From JAUHXS01 sp965213575 (GTDB taxonomy: Bacteria > Bacteroidota > Bacteroidia > Chitinophagales > JAUHXS01), in the NCBI GenBank assembly GCA_965213575.1, contig CBDBZN010000019.1, positions 62,001-126,000 on the forward strand: a DNA stretch of 64,000 bases, given 5' to 3'. Each line of letters begins with the position of its first letter. Position 1 is the first letter of the stretch. The translations under genes and the position numbers were made by a program. This document shows, piece after piece, positions 46,401-55,900 of the stretch. The notes beneath the pieces are model-generated. The model saw nothing but the letters and a program-made list of their open reading frames with translations. It was not told the DNA's origin and searched no databases.

Positions 46401-47067
46401 TGAACTTGCTCCTACCGCCATATTCCCCAAGTGACTGAATAGGAAAATGGCCGACCACTAAAACATTTTTATCTTTTGTCTCTGTAATAATATCTTCCAA
46501 TTCTTCCAAAACATCTTCATCAGTTACATATTTACAAATAGCATCACTTTCTTCAGGCCGATTTGCAGGATGATTCCACCATTGGGTATTGATAGATACT
46601 ACTGTTAAATTATCACCAATATTTTTTGATTTCGGACCCGGGCATCCATCGTCCGGATCAAAGATGATGTGCTTAGTATTAAACGACTTGACTAAAGATT
46701 CTAATTTCTTAACATTTTTATATCCATGCTTATTAGTATTTAGCCAGTCCCGGTCACCCGGTACAAATAGTATTGTGCCATTTTTATATTCTGAAATGAT
46801 ATTAATAAGTTTTTTGATCTTTAAGGAATCTTCCAGATAATTTGCAGGAATGGTTATATCTCTCGAAACAATATCTCCGTCTAAGATTACTAAAAAATCA
46901 TTTTTAATATTTTTTAATGTATTATTAAATGCTTTAGTAAAATCTTGTGTAAGATTTACTTCAGAAAAATTTCCAATTAAAACGACCTCTGTTTCTGCTG
47001 CATAATTGCTTCCTGATATTAAGAAAAAGATAAGTGCAAATATTAAATCTACTAATTGATTTTTCAT
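43416..47067 (-). pseudogene. phosphoesterase-like / kinase-like / outer-membrane barrel fusion, paralog A (one frameshift)
   Basis: Read as 47067-45523 and 45605-43416. One extra base at 45549 breaks the frame; removing it joins DIVHSH to PTLYVMPDD in agreement with the paralog at 52939, giving 1216 aa. The order is a signal peptide (ALIFFLISGSNYAA), an N-terminal calcineurin-like domain, a middle domain (GGGRQT, RSVNKNP, NDWGKHQDNW, IPRDRD) and a C-terminal barrel (SPSLGQNNNLKGYRINRFTG). In the N-domain the usual GNHD is PGDRD and GHEH is GHEF, so metal binding looks lost. Function unknown; the protein may be an outer-membrane platform rather than a phosphatase. Confidence 0.7.
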
Positions 47068-47133
47068 AAAATTATCCTGAGATTACAAATAATGTGCCAA
47101 GATACGTATTATTACATCAGCAAATTTGAATGA

Positions 47134-47622
47134 ATGAAGGAATTATACTTAGCCCGACATGCTAAATCAAGTTGGAAAAACCTCGATTTAGATGATTTTG
47201 ACCGGCCACTTAATAAAAGAGGTAAAAAGGCAGCTCCTCTTATGGGTGAGATATTATACGGCAAAGGAGTTCAACCCGATTTAATTCTTTCCAGCTCTGC
47301 AAAAAGAGCAAAAAAAACTGCCAAAATTTTAGCAAAAAAACTTCATTGCAATAAACTGATATTTAAAACCTCTATATATACAGCTAGTGTTGATGAGTTG
47401 TTAGTTATGCTTCAAAAGACCCCCGAAAAATTAAAAAAAATAATGCTAGTAGGACATAATCCAATTTTGACAGATCTACAAAATAGGCTTACTAGTCATA
47501 CTTTAGAAAATATTCCTACTGCCGGCGTAGTTGGTATTATTTTTGAAGTGGACGAATGGAAGAATATAGATTGTGGCAAGGGAGCATTTAAGTTTTTTGA
47601 ATATCCTAAAAAGTATACATGA
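47134..47622 (+). CDS. SixA-like histidine phosphatase
   Basis: Histidine-phosphatase-superfamily enzyme of 162 aa that removes phosphate from phosphohistidine or small phosphoesters. The catalytic motif is LYLARHAKSSWKN (RHAK with the nucleophilic His), with the second His in MLVGHNPILTDL and the arginine in SSAKRAKKTAKIL. It overlaps ppk1 by 4 bases (ATGA), so the two are translated together. A link to phosphoryl transfer or polyphosphate metabolism is plausible but not shown. Confidence 0.88.
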   Translation: MKELYLARHAKSSWKNLDLDDFDRPLNKRGKKAAPLMGEILYGKGVQPDLILSSSAKRAKKTAKILAKKLHCNKLIFKTSIYTASVDELLVMLQKTPEKLKKIMLVGHNPILTDLQNRLTSHTLENIPTAGVVGIIFEVDEWKNIDCGKGAFKFFEYPKKYT

Positions 47623-49775
47623 CGAAAAAAGATAGAATTGAAATAAAAAAGAATCATCTATATTTTGACCGTGAATTAAGTTGGCTGCAGTTTAATCACC
47701 GGGTTCTGCAAGAAGCTAAAGACCCTCGAGTCCCCTTGATGGAAAGATTAAAATTTTTAGCTATATACTCTTCTAATTTAGATGAATTTTACCGTGTGAG
47801 AGTAGCTTCTTTAAGAAGCTTAAAAAAGCTGAGAAAAGAAAACAAACATCTTCATCTTAGTTTCTCTCCTAAAAAGCTGCTAAAAAAAATAAACAAAGTA
47901 GTGAATGAGCAGCAAAATGAATTTGGGAGGATTTTCAGGCAAGAACTAATTCCTAAGCTTACTAAACATAACATTCATTTAGTTAATGAAAAGTTACTTA
48001 CAGCTCGTCAAAAAACTTTCATTAAAGAATATTTTGATGAAAAAATCATTCCTAAGTTAAATCCTCAAAAGTTAGAGCTGGGCAAACCTGTTCCTTTTTT
48101 AGAAAATAAGGTTATATATATGGTTGCCTCCTATCTTTCAAAAGGATATATAGATAATATTAAAAGCCTTGAGTATTTCCTGCTAAAAGTGCCTGAAGAC
48201 TTGCCAAGATTCATCGAAATACCGGGAGAAGATGGAGAACATGTAGTTATTTTCATAGATGATATTATAAGATATTGTACGTATCGTTTATCCAACGAAA
48301 TGGTTGCAAAAGAATGTTACTCGGTAAAGTTATCTCGAGATGCAGAATTGTATTTAGAAGACGAACTACAAGGCGACTTAGTAGAACAGATCAATAAAAG
48401 TTTAGAAAAAAGAGAAAAAGGAGTCCCCTCACGCTTTTTATTTGATCATGACATGCCTAAATACTTTCTTAAGCATTTAAAAAATGTTTTGCAATTAAAA
48501 AGCAGTGCTTCTGTGCCTATACCGGGGGGCAGGTATCATAACTTTAATGACTTTTTCTCCTTTCCTGTTCCAAAATTACCTTCCTTGTTTTACCAGCCTC
48601 AACCACCGGTAACACATACTACCTTAGAAAAATACTCCGGTATTTTTGATGCGGTGAGAGAAGAAGATGTATTATTACATTTTCCTTATCAAACCTATAC
48701 TTATATAGTAAGAGCTATAGAGGAAGCAGCGAATGATCCGTATGTAATATCTATTAAGATATCTCTATATAGAGTAGCTAAAAAGTCAAAAATTGGAGAA
48801 GCGTTGATCACCGCTGCCGAAAATGGAAAAGAAGTAATTGTATTTGATGAGATAAAAGCTCGATTTGACGAGGCACCTAATTTGTATTGGGGTGAGAAAT
48901 TTTCACGTGCAGGCATTAAGGTTATTTACAGCCATAAAGATTTAAAAGTACACACTAAACTTTTCATTGTAGAGCGGAAAAAAGAATCTAATAAAGAGCA
49001 TTTTGTTTTTCTCGGGACCGGAAATTTTAATGAAGATACCGCTAAGCTTTATAGTGACTTCGCATTACTTACTAGCAACAAATTATTGGCAGAAGAAACT
49101 AATAAAGTATTTGACCTACTGGAAAATGTTGATAAAAAATTAAGCTTTAACCATTTACTCGTTGCCCCGCATGAAATGCGTAGCAAATTTGAAGCACTGA
49201 TTGATAATGAGATAAAACATGCTAAAGCAGGAAAAAAAGCCAAGATAATATTAAAGCTAAACAGCTTGGAAGATAAATTGATGATCGATAAATTATATGA
49301 AGCCAGCCGTGCAGGTGTAAGAATTAAAATTATCGTAAGAGGCATTTGTTGCTTAATTCCGAATCAAAAGATTAATCGCAATAATATAGAAATTATAAGT
49401 ATCATTGATAGGTATTTAGAACATAGTAGGGCCTATATTTTTCATAATAATGGAGAGGAATTGTATTACCTCGCTTCAGCTGATTGGATGGAAAGAAATT
49501 TGAGCAGAAGAGTGGAAGTGGCTTTTCCAATATGGAACAAAGAATTGCAGGTTATATTAAAAGATTTTATCAACCTTCAATTAAAAGATAATACAAAAGC
49601 AAGGATTATAGATCAACTTCAAACAAATCAGTATAAAGACTCAGTGGGTGAAGAAAGAATTCGTGCTCAATATGAAACATATAATTATTTGAAAAACAAA
49701 GAATTATCTACTTATGAACAGCTAACAAATGAAAAGGCATTACTAGATATACAAAAAACTACCACGGATATATAA
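47619..49775 (+). CDS. ppk1: polyphosphate kinase 1
   Basis: Reversible transfer of the ATP terminal phosphate onto polyphosphate. The N domain has FDRELSWLQFNHRVLQEAKD and FLAIYSSNLDEFYRVRVASL. The middle domain is followed by the two PLD-like domains: catalytic VHTKLFIVERK (H445) with GTGNFNEDTA, and YLEHSRAYIF (H602). At 718 aa it is complete. Coupled with sixA by overlap; a weak TGGCA/TGCCA hairpin follows before the DUF2652 gene. No exopolyphosphatase gene is seen. Confidence 0.95.
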   Translation: MTKKDRIEIKKNHLYFDRELSWLQFNHRVLQEAKDPRVPLMERLKFLAIYSSNLDEFYRVRVASLRSLKKLRKENKHLHLSFSPKKLLKKINKVVNEQQNEFGRIFRQELIPKLTKHNIHLVNEKLLTARQKTFIKEYFDEKIIPKLNPQKLELGKPVPFLENKVIYMVASYLSKGYIDNIKSLEYFLLKVPEDLPRFIEIPGEDGEHVVIFIDDIIRYCTYRLSNEMVAKECYSVKLSRDAELYLEDELQGDLVEQINKSLEKREKGVPSRFLFDHDMPKYFLKHLKNVLQLKSSASVPIPGGRYHNFNDFFSFPVPKLPSLFYQPQPPVTHTTLEKYSGIFDAVREEDVLLHFPYQTYTYIVRAIEEAANDPYVISIKISLYRVAKKSKIGEALITAAENGKEVIVFDEIKARFDEAPNLYWGEKFSRAGIKVIYSHKDLKVHTKLFIVERKKESNKEHFVFLGTGNFNEDTAKLYSDFALLTSNKLLAEETNKVFDLLENVDKKLSFNHLLVAPHEMRSKFEALIDNEIKHAKAGKKAKIILKLNSLEDKLMIDKLYEASRAGVRIKIIVRGICCLIPNQKINRNNIEIISIIDRYLEHSRAYIFHNNGEELYYLASADWMERNLSRRVEVAFPIWNKELQVILKDFINLQLKDNTKARIIDQLQTNQYKDSVGEERIRAQYETYNYLKNKELSTYEQLTNEKALLDIQKTTTDI

Positions 49776-49829
49776 TTTGGCATTCTTTTTGCCATAATAT
49801 AACTAATATAATATAACATTTCCAAACTT

Positions 49830-50477
49830 ATGACACAACCATCAATGACTCCTACTTTAATGTTCATACCGGATATAAAAGGCTTTACTTCATATTTAAG
49901 TAAAGCAAATCATAACATGGGCACTCGAGTGATTACGGAATTACTTAATGAAATTTTAGACGCTAATTATATTGGTTTAAAAATGATGGATATTGAAGGA
50001 GATGCAATCTTTTTTTATGCTTTAGAGGATAAAATTCCTCCTTTTAGTGCGGTAGTAAATCAAGCAAAAGAAATCTTTTTACGTTTTGAAACAAAGTTAG
50101 AACAGTTAATTAAAGAATTAGAGCCTTTTAGTAACTTTCAAAAACACGAAAAAAAGTTAGGATTAAAAATTATTGTCCATTATGGATTAGTAGATTTTTC
50201 TCAAGTAGGTAAAAAAATGAAACTAATAGGTGAGCCGGTTTTACAAGTTCACTTTATGCAAAAGAACAGTATTCCTTATGATGAATATTTTATGTTATCC
50301 GAAGCTTATTTAAATATGGTGGATGAACAAGAAGTCGAAGAAAAATTAAACTGGGCAAAAATAGAGTCCGGAAGTGATGAATATCGGCATTTAGGTAGAA
50401 TTTATTATAAATATATTAACTTAAAGCCCCTTTTAAAAAAAAGTAAACTAAATCCTTCTTTGGCAACTACTGCTTGA
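49830..50477 (+). CDS. DUF2652 protein with nucleotide-cyclase-like fold
   Basis: Function unproven. At 215 aa it resembles class III cyclase domains: FIPDIKGFTSYL places an Asp at 15, and MDIEGDAIFFYA places an Asp at 58. Their spacing of 43 is close to that of the two metal-binding Asps in true cyclases. The later segment KLIGEPVLQVHFM sits where cyclases have GxxVNxAxR, but Leu138 and Phe142 replace the Asn and Arg that stabilise the transition state. It may therefore bind rather than make a nucleotide. It has no signal peptide and faces an HD-PycTM gene tail to tail. Confidence 0.75.
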   Translation: MTQPSMTPTLMFIPDIKGFTSYLSKANHNMGTRVITELLNEILDANYIGLKMMDIEGDAIFFYALEDKIPPFSAVVNQAKEIFLRFETKLEQLIKELEPFSNFQKHEKKLGLKIIVHYGLVDFSQVGKKMKLIGEPVLQVHFMQKNSIPYDEYFMLSEAYLNMVDEQEVEEKLNWAKIESGSDEYRHLGRIYYKYINLKPLLKKSKLNPSLATTA

Positions 50478-50689
50478 TGAGAGCCCAGAATCCATTATCA
50501 GTATTAAGTTGCTTCACCCGCAATAGTATTTCCCTTATTTTATAGTTCCAATAAAAGAAAGCGAATTTTAGAACGATATGTCAATAAGTCCGTCACTGTG
50601 AACTTAATACAGTTGAGTATAGCATCTCCTTGTATTCTCCTTGTATATAGAACTTTAATTCTCCTATATCCCATGTTATCATGAATTTA

Positions 50690-51862
50690 CTAATATACTG
50701 TCAAAAAGAATATTGCTAAAAATGCCGCTACACAAAGCACTAAAGCTCCTAAAAATGTAATGTAAGACATCTTCAGTAACTTATATTTTTTCTCTAGTAC
50801 AATTCCTAAAAAGTAAATATCTACTGACATATTATCATACAATAAAGTTTTCTCATCTCTTAATTGTTGCATGCGTTTTAAAAAATCAGGAAGCTCTATG
50901 CTAATATAATTGCCAAAAAATAAAACACTAGCTTTATTTTTTTCTATTCGTTGTTTAGAGACTTGTTTATTCGTAATATTAGGAGAAGCAGACAATACTG
51001 CAAACACAACTGATATTAAACTTCCCAGAACTAAAATACACATTGGGATAGTAAACCGTATGTGCTCTACTAAATCTTTTCCGCTAAAAGTAAAGCCTGA
51101 GCCAACTACTGCTATAATAACAGATAAAATAACCGTGTTAATACTGATCATCATATTTGCCTTGCTATCTGCCATAGAGCTAAGATTAATATGATTTCTA
51201 TATACTGCACGATACATCGTTTCAGTTCCCCTCCCACCGGCAGATGACTTTTTGTACTTAGCGATCTTTTTTGTTAACGCGGCTTTTTGTTTTTCTATAT
51301 TTTTCTTTTTTCTCGTATCATACTTACTCTTTATATATTTTGTAAAAAACTTATGATTCAATAAAAAATCCAGCTGCTGCTGCTCCCACTCTACATCAGT
51401 CATGCGCTTATCTAAAAAAGATTCCCACTCTATCCTAATCAATTCCGCTTGTGTAAAAAAGCTTTTTTTACCTACAGAAAGAATATCTGCATCATGCAAT
51501 ATTTCTTCTGACAATGTTTGAGGAACTTGAGTTGGTTTGGTTGAAAAAATAAGTTTAGTGATATTTTCTATTCCTTTTTTATCATAATTTCGTTGCTCTA
51601 GAAATTTTCTACAAATTCTTATACTTTCATTTTCATGATCCTTATAATTAGTAAGATAACCAACATCATGGAACCATGCCGCTAATAATAATTCTTCTAA
51701 CTCTTCAGAAGATAAGTCATACTTAGAAGCAATTTTTTTAGAATCTTTAGCAACTCGCTGGGTATGTAAAAAGTTATGATAAACTAATTTTTCCGGGAGA
51801 TCATTTTTAAACATATCAAATACTACTTCCTCTGCTTCTAGTACAATGTTTTTATCTGACAT
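50690..51862 (-). CDS. HD-domain protein of the Pycsar effector (PycTM) family
   Basis: Membrane protein of 390 aa. Residues 25-130 are an HD phosphohydrolase domain (YHNFLHTQRVA, then AAWFHDVGYL at 65-66, and HDADIL with D126). From about residue 225 the PycTM pattern ETMYRAVYRNHINLSSMADSKAN (core SSMADSKANMMISIN) appears, with two membrane segments, and a third ends the protein (ALVLCVAAFLAIFFLTVY). The family name comes from Pycsar anti-phage effectors, but this HD-fused version is widespread in Bacteroidota and may be a housekeeping cyclic-nucleotide-responsive protein. It is divergent from the lipoprotein gene at 52065. Confidence 0.82.
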   Translation of the reverse strand: MSDKNIVLEAEEVVFDMFKNDLPEKLVYHNFLHTQRVAKDSKKIASKYDLSSEELEELLLAAWFHDVGYLTNYKDHENESIRICRKFLEQRNYDKKGIENITKLIFSTKPTQVPQTLSEEILHDADILSVGKKSFFTQAELIRIEWESFLDKRMTDVEWEQQQLDFLLNHKFFTKYIKSKYDTRKKKNIEKQKAALTKKIAKYKKSSAGGRGTETMYRAVYRNHINLSSMADSKANMMISINTVILSVIIAVVGSGFTFSGKDLVEHIRFTIPMCILVLGSLISVVFAVLSASPNITNKQVSKQRIEKNKASVLFFGNYISIELPDFLKRMQQLRDEKTLLYDNMSVDIYFLGIVLEKKYKLLKMSYITFLGALVLCVAAFLAIFFLTVY

Positions 51863-52064
51863 AAATGATTGATTTATTTCTTTCTCTCAAAATATGCTCA
51901 AATATAAGAAATCTTTACGGATTAGCGTTAAGTATTAATGATGAGCAATTGCCTCTACTTATAAAATTAATTAGACGTGGAAAATAATTCCCACGCTATA
52001 ATAATCCAGCAGAATGCTGTATTTTGTGTGCTCATTACATTTATTGAAGTTCGAATCAACGATA

Positions 52065-52946
52065 ATGAAAAAATATTTAATACTTATATATTTTTGCATA
52101 TATATTATTTTACCTTCATGCAATAATGCCAGCTCTTCAAATAATGAAGTTAAAGAAGAATATGACTTTATGAATCCGGAAGAGATATATGAGCTGCCTA
52201 AAGAATTGAAAGAAATTTCAGGATTAGAATATTTAGATGATGACCATTTGTTTGCCATACAAGATGAAGAAGGAAAAATTTATGTATATAATTTAAAGCA
52301 AAAGAAAATAACCAGAAAATATAAATTTAAAAAAGAAGGTGATTTCGAGGGAATAGCAATGCATCAAGATAAATTATATGCTCTAGAGAGTAGCGCGGAG
52401 TTATATAAAGTAGATTATGTAACTGATGAGGATAAACTTGAAGATGATAAGGTAGATTTAAATATTAAAGATTGTGATGCAGAAGGCATTTGTATGGATA
52501 ATGAAAGTGGTAAACTATTAGTAGTTTGCAAAAAAGTTAAAAAAAATGTTAAAATTTATTCTTGCAAACCAAAAGACAATGATGGAGAATTATATATTTC
52601 TATTCCTGAAAAAGAGATAGAAGAATACATTCTCAGCGATAATTTTTTAAAAACTTCTCACTTTGTAGGAAAATTATTCGGCATCATCCCTGAAGACCTA
52701 TTCAAACCTTCCGGCATTGCTATACATCCAATTAATAAAGACATTTATATCATATCTTTTCATAATTTTCTTATTATCAGAATAGATCGAGAAGGAAAAC
52801 TAAAATATGTTCGCCCACTATTAAGCGAGTATTTTAGCCAACCTGAAGGCATAACATTTACCAATTTAGGAGACATGCTTATATCAAATGAATCTAAAGA
52901 AGGTAAACCTAATATTTTAAGATTTAAGTATAATTTAAATGACTAG
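52065..52946 (+). CDS. lipoprotein of the SdiA-regulated family
   Basis: Probable beta-propeller lipoprotein of 293 aa. The leader (LIYFCIYIILPSC) has a lipobox. After it comes YELPKELKEISGLEYLDDDHLFAIQDEEGKIYVYN (core ISGLEYLDDDHLFAIQDE), the opening pattern of the SdiA-regulated propeller, with further blades LEGDFEGIAMHQDKLYALES-like GDFEGIAMHQDKLYALESS, DCDAEGICMDNESG and KPSGIAIHPINKDIYIIS. The ATG at 52065 is preferred over 52014, because the leader starts there. It overlaps the next gene by 8 bases, so the products are probably made together. Confidence 0.8.
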   Translation: MKKYLILIYFCIYIILPSCNNASSSNNEVKEEYDFMNPEEIYELPKELKEISGLEYLDDDHLFAIQDEEGKIYVYNLKQKKITRKYKFKKEGDFEGIAMHQDKLYALESSAELYKVDYVTDEDKLEDDKVDLNIKDCDAEGICMDNESGKLLVVCKKVKKNVKIYSCKPKDNDGELYISIPEKEIEEYILSDNFLKTSHFVGKLFGIIPEDLFKPSGIAIHPINKDIYIISFHNFLIIRIDREGKLKYVRPLLSEYFSQPEGITFTNLGDMLISNESKEGKPNILRFKYNLND

Positions 52947-55900
52947 AGGGCGGGGGCTAATATTAATAGCCGTTATATTTTTTTTAAGTAATTGCGGAAC
53001 TTATAACCCGTGGTATTCTAAACGTGAAAAGAATTGGGAGGCTAGCACATTACCAAATGAAGAAGATCTTTTACATACAGTTTATCTTATAGGAGACGCA
53101 GGCCAACCGGATAAAGATAAGCAAGAACCTTCCTTAAGACTGTTAGAAAGTTATCTTAAAGATGGTGATTCTACAGAAAATGCTAATAAAACAGTAGTAT
53201 TTTTAGGAGATAATATATATCGATACGGATTACCGGAAGAAGATGATAATGACAGAGCAGAAGCAGAGAGAAGGATTAATGCTCAACTTGATATTGTAAA
53301 AGGCCATCCCGGAAAAAAAATTTTTATCCCCGGCAATCATGATTGGGATCATAGCGGCTCAAAAGGCTATAAACGAATTATAGCTCAGCAAAATTATGTC
53401 GAAAATTATTTAGAGAGCCAACAAGTATATTATCCCGGCGGTGGCTGTCCAGGGCCATCTGAAATTAATCTTAATGATCAAACAGTGCTAATAGTAATCG
53501 ACTCTGAATGGTGGCTCCATAAATACTACCGTCCTTATGGAAATTCAAGTCCCTGTGATGCAACGGATGAAGTAGATTTCTTAATTCAATTGGAAGATGT
53601 AGTTGATAAAAATAAAGATAAACACATTGTTATAGCATTACATCACCCTTTAAGAAGCAATGGCAATCACGGCGGGCATTATTCTATTACTGACTATTTA
53701 TTTCCTATTACTTTAAAATATCCTAACTGGTATGTACCTCTCCCAATTATTGGTGCTATTTATCCAATAGCCCGACAATATGGGTATTCTCGACAAGATA
53801 TTCCTAATGCTAAATATCAAAAACTAATAAAAGGCATTTTAAATATTATTCGAGATAAAAAAAATGTGACAATAGCAGCCGGGCATGAGCATAACTTGCA
53901 ATTTCATCAAATAGGTGAGAATAATCATATAGTAAGTGGCTCAGGGTGCAAACAAAAACATGTTGTAAAAAGAAACGGCGCCTCTTTTGTTGTACAGCAA
54001 AAAGGTTTTGCGAGAATAAATTACTATAAAAATGGAGAAGCGTGGGTGGAATTTATTTTACCCGAAGAAGATGGTGCGGTAGGTAAAGTAGTTTTCAGAA
54101 GGCCACTTGGTGCTATTGATAATAGAGATAAAGTTGTCACCACCTTTGAAGAAGAAAATTACCAAGATAGTGTAAAGACAGTTGTACCCGGTAAAGATTA
54201 TGCGACTAACAGTTTTTTAAAAAAACTCTTCCTCGGCAAGCATTATCGGCAGGTATGGAGCACTCCAGTACAAGTCAAATATCTAGATTTAGATAGAGAA
54301 TATGGTGGTATAAAACCGCTTAAAAAAGGTGGGGGCCAACAGACTTATTCTTTAAGATGTGAAGGTGGAGATGGTTTTCAATGTACTTTAAGGTCTATTG
54401 ATAAAGATCCTGCTGCTGCTTTACCTGAAGGATTAAGAAGAACATTGGCAGCTGACATTGTTCAAGATCAAATATCCACAAGTCATCCATATGGAGCGTT
54501 AACAATTCCCAGGTTAGCCGATGCAGTTGGCGTTTATCATACCAATCCTAAATTGCGATATATACCTTATTCGCCACGCTTGGGCAGTCATTTAGACGAA
54601 TTTGGAGGCATGTTGATTTTAATGGAAATCCGCCCTGATGAAGACCTTAGCCAATTTGCTAATTTTGGTAATTCTGAAAATGTAGTGGGCACAGATAGAA
54701 TGTGGGAACAAGTTATTGAAGATAATGACAATGAAGTGGATCAAGATTATTTTCTAAAAGCCAGATTACTAGATATGTTCATTGGAGACTGGGACCGACA
54801 TTCAGATCAATGGAGATGGGCTGAATTTGATAAAGAAGGCAAAGGTGAAATATATAAAGCAATACCTAGAGACAGAGATAATGTTTATGTAAAATACGAT
54901 GGTATATTACCGGCATTTGCAGCAAGTATATGGGGTCAACGAAAGCTGACTAATTTTGGATATCACTTCACCGATGTTGTAGGACTTAATATAAATGGAG
55001 CTCAAATGGATTATCCTTTTTTAAACGACTTGGATCGCCGAGATTGGCAATTAGCAATTGATACTTTTAAGAGAAAAATGACTGATGAAGTAATCGATTC
55101 TGCTATTAATGATTTACCTGTTGAAGTTCAAAATATCCAAAGTGATGAGATCAAGGCAAAATTAAAAAGCCGTAGAGATGAAATGGACAAACTTATTCCT
55201 AAATATTATGAAAAATTAGCTAAAGAAGTTGATATACCTACTTCTGATAAACATGAATTTGTTTTTATCAACAGAATAAATAATGATAGTACGCTTGTCC
55301 AGATCTATAAAAGAAAAAAGGATGGAGAAATAAAACAAAAATTATATGATCGTGTATTCCTAACTAATGAAACTAAAGAAATTCGCGTCTATACATTAGG
55401 AGGCGAAGACAGTGTTGTAATATCAGGTAAGGTAAACCGGGGTATCAAATTAAGAATTTTGACAGGAGATGACAATGATATAGTAATTGATAACTCAGAA
55501 GTAACCGGCTTAAAAAGAAAAACTAAAATATATGATGATCGAGATATAAATAATCAATTTATCCCTTCTTCCGAAACTAAAATTATAAGAACAAATGGAA
55601 GTTGGGTAAAAGGATATGATCGCTTAGGCTATAAAGCAGATGAAAACATCCCTATATTATTTGTAGAGTACGATATAGATAATGGTATTTATTTGGGAGC
55701 GGGATTTAAATCAGTAAATTATGGATTTGCAAAAAGCCCTTTTATATATAATCAAACCATTAGGGGCGATTATTCCTTTCGAACCCAAGCTTTTAACATT
55801 ATGTACAAAGGTAATTGGCCGATGTTATTTAATAGAAATACAGGTTTTACCTTTTCAGGACAATGGTTTAATTCACGTTCTTTTATAAATTATTTTGGAC

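Noticed and set aside
50478..50689. Possible RNA gene or gene remnant between the DUF2652 and HD-PycTM genes
   Set aside because: Only a partial direct repeat (CTCCTTGTAT twice) is visible; no stem-loop or family pattern convinced me.
50690..51862. Complete Pycsar defence operon
   Set aside because: The neighbouring cyclase-like protein lacks the Asn/Arg needed for catalysis, is convergent rather than co-directional, and both families are common outside defence islands; no mobile-element or other defence genes are nearby.
51975..51994. Short hairpin CGTGG...CCACG before the SdiA-regulated-like gene
   Set aside because: Five-base stem with a nine-base loop between divergent genes; too weak to call a site.
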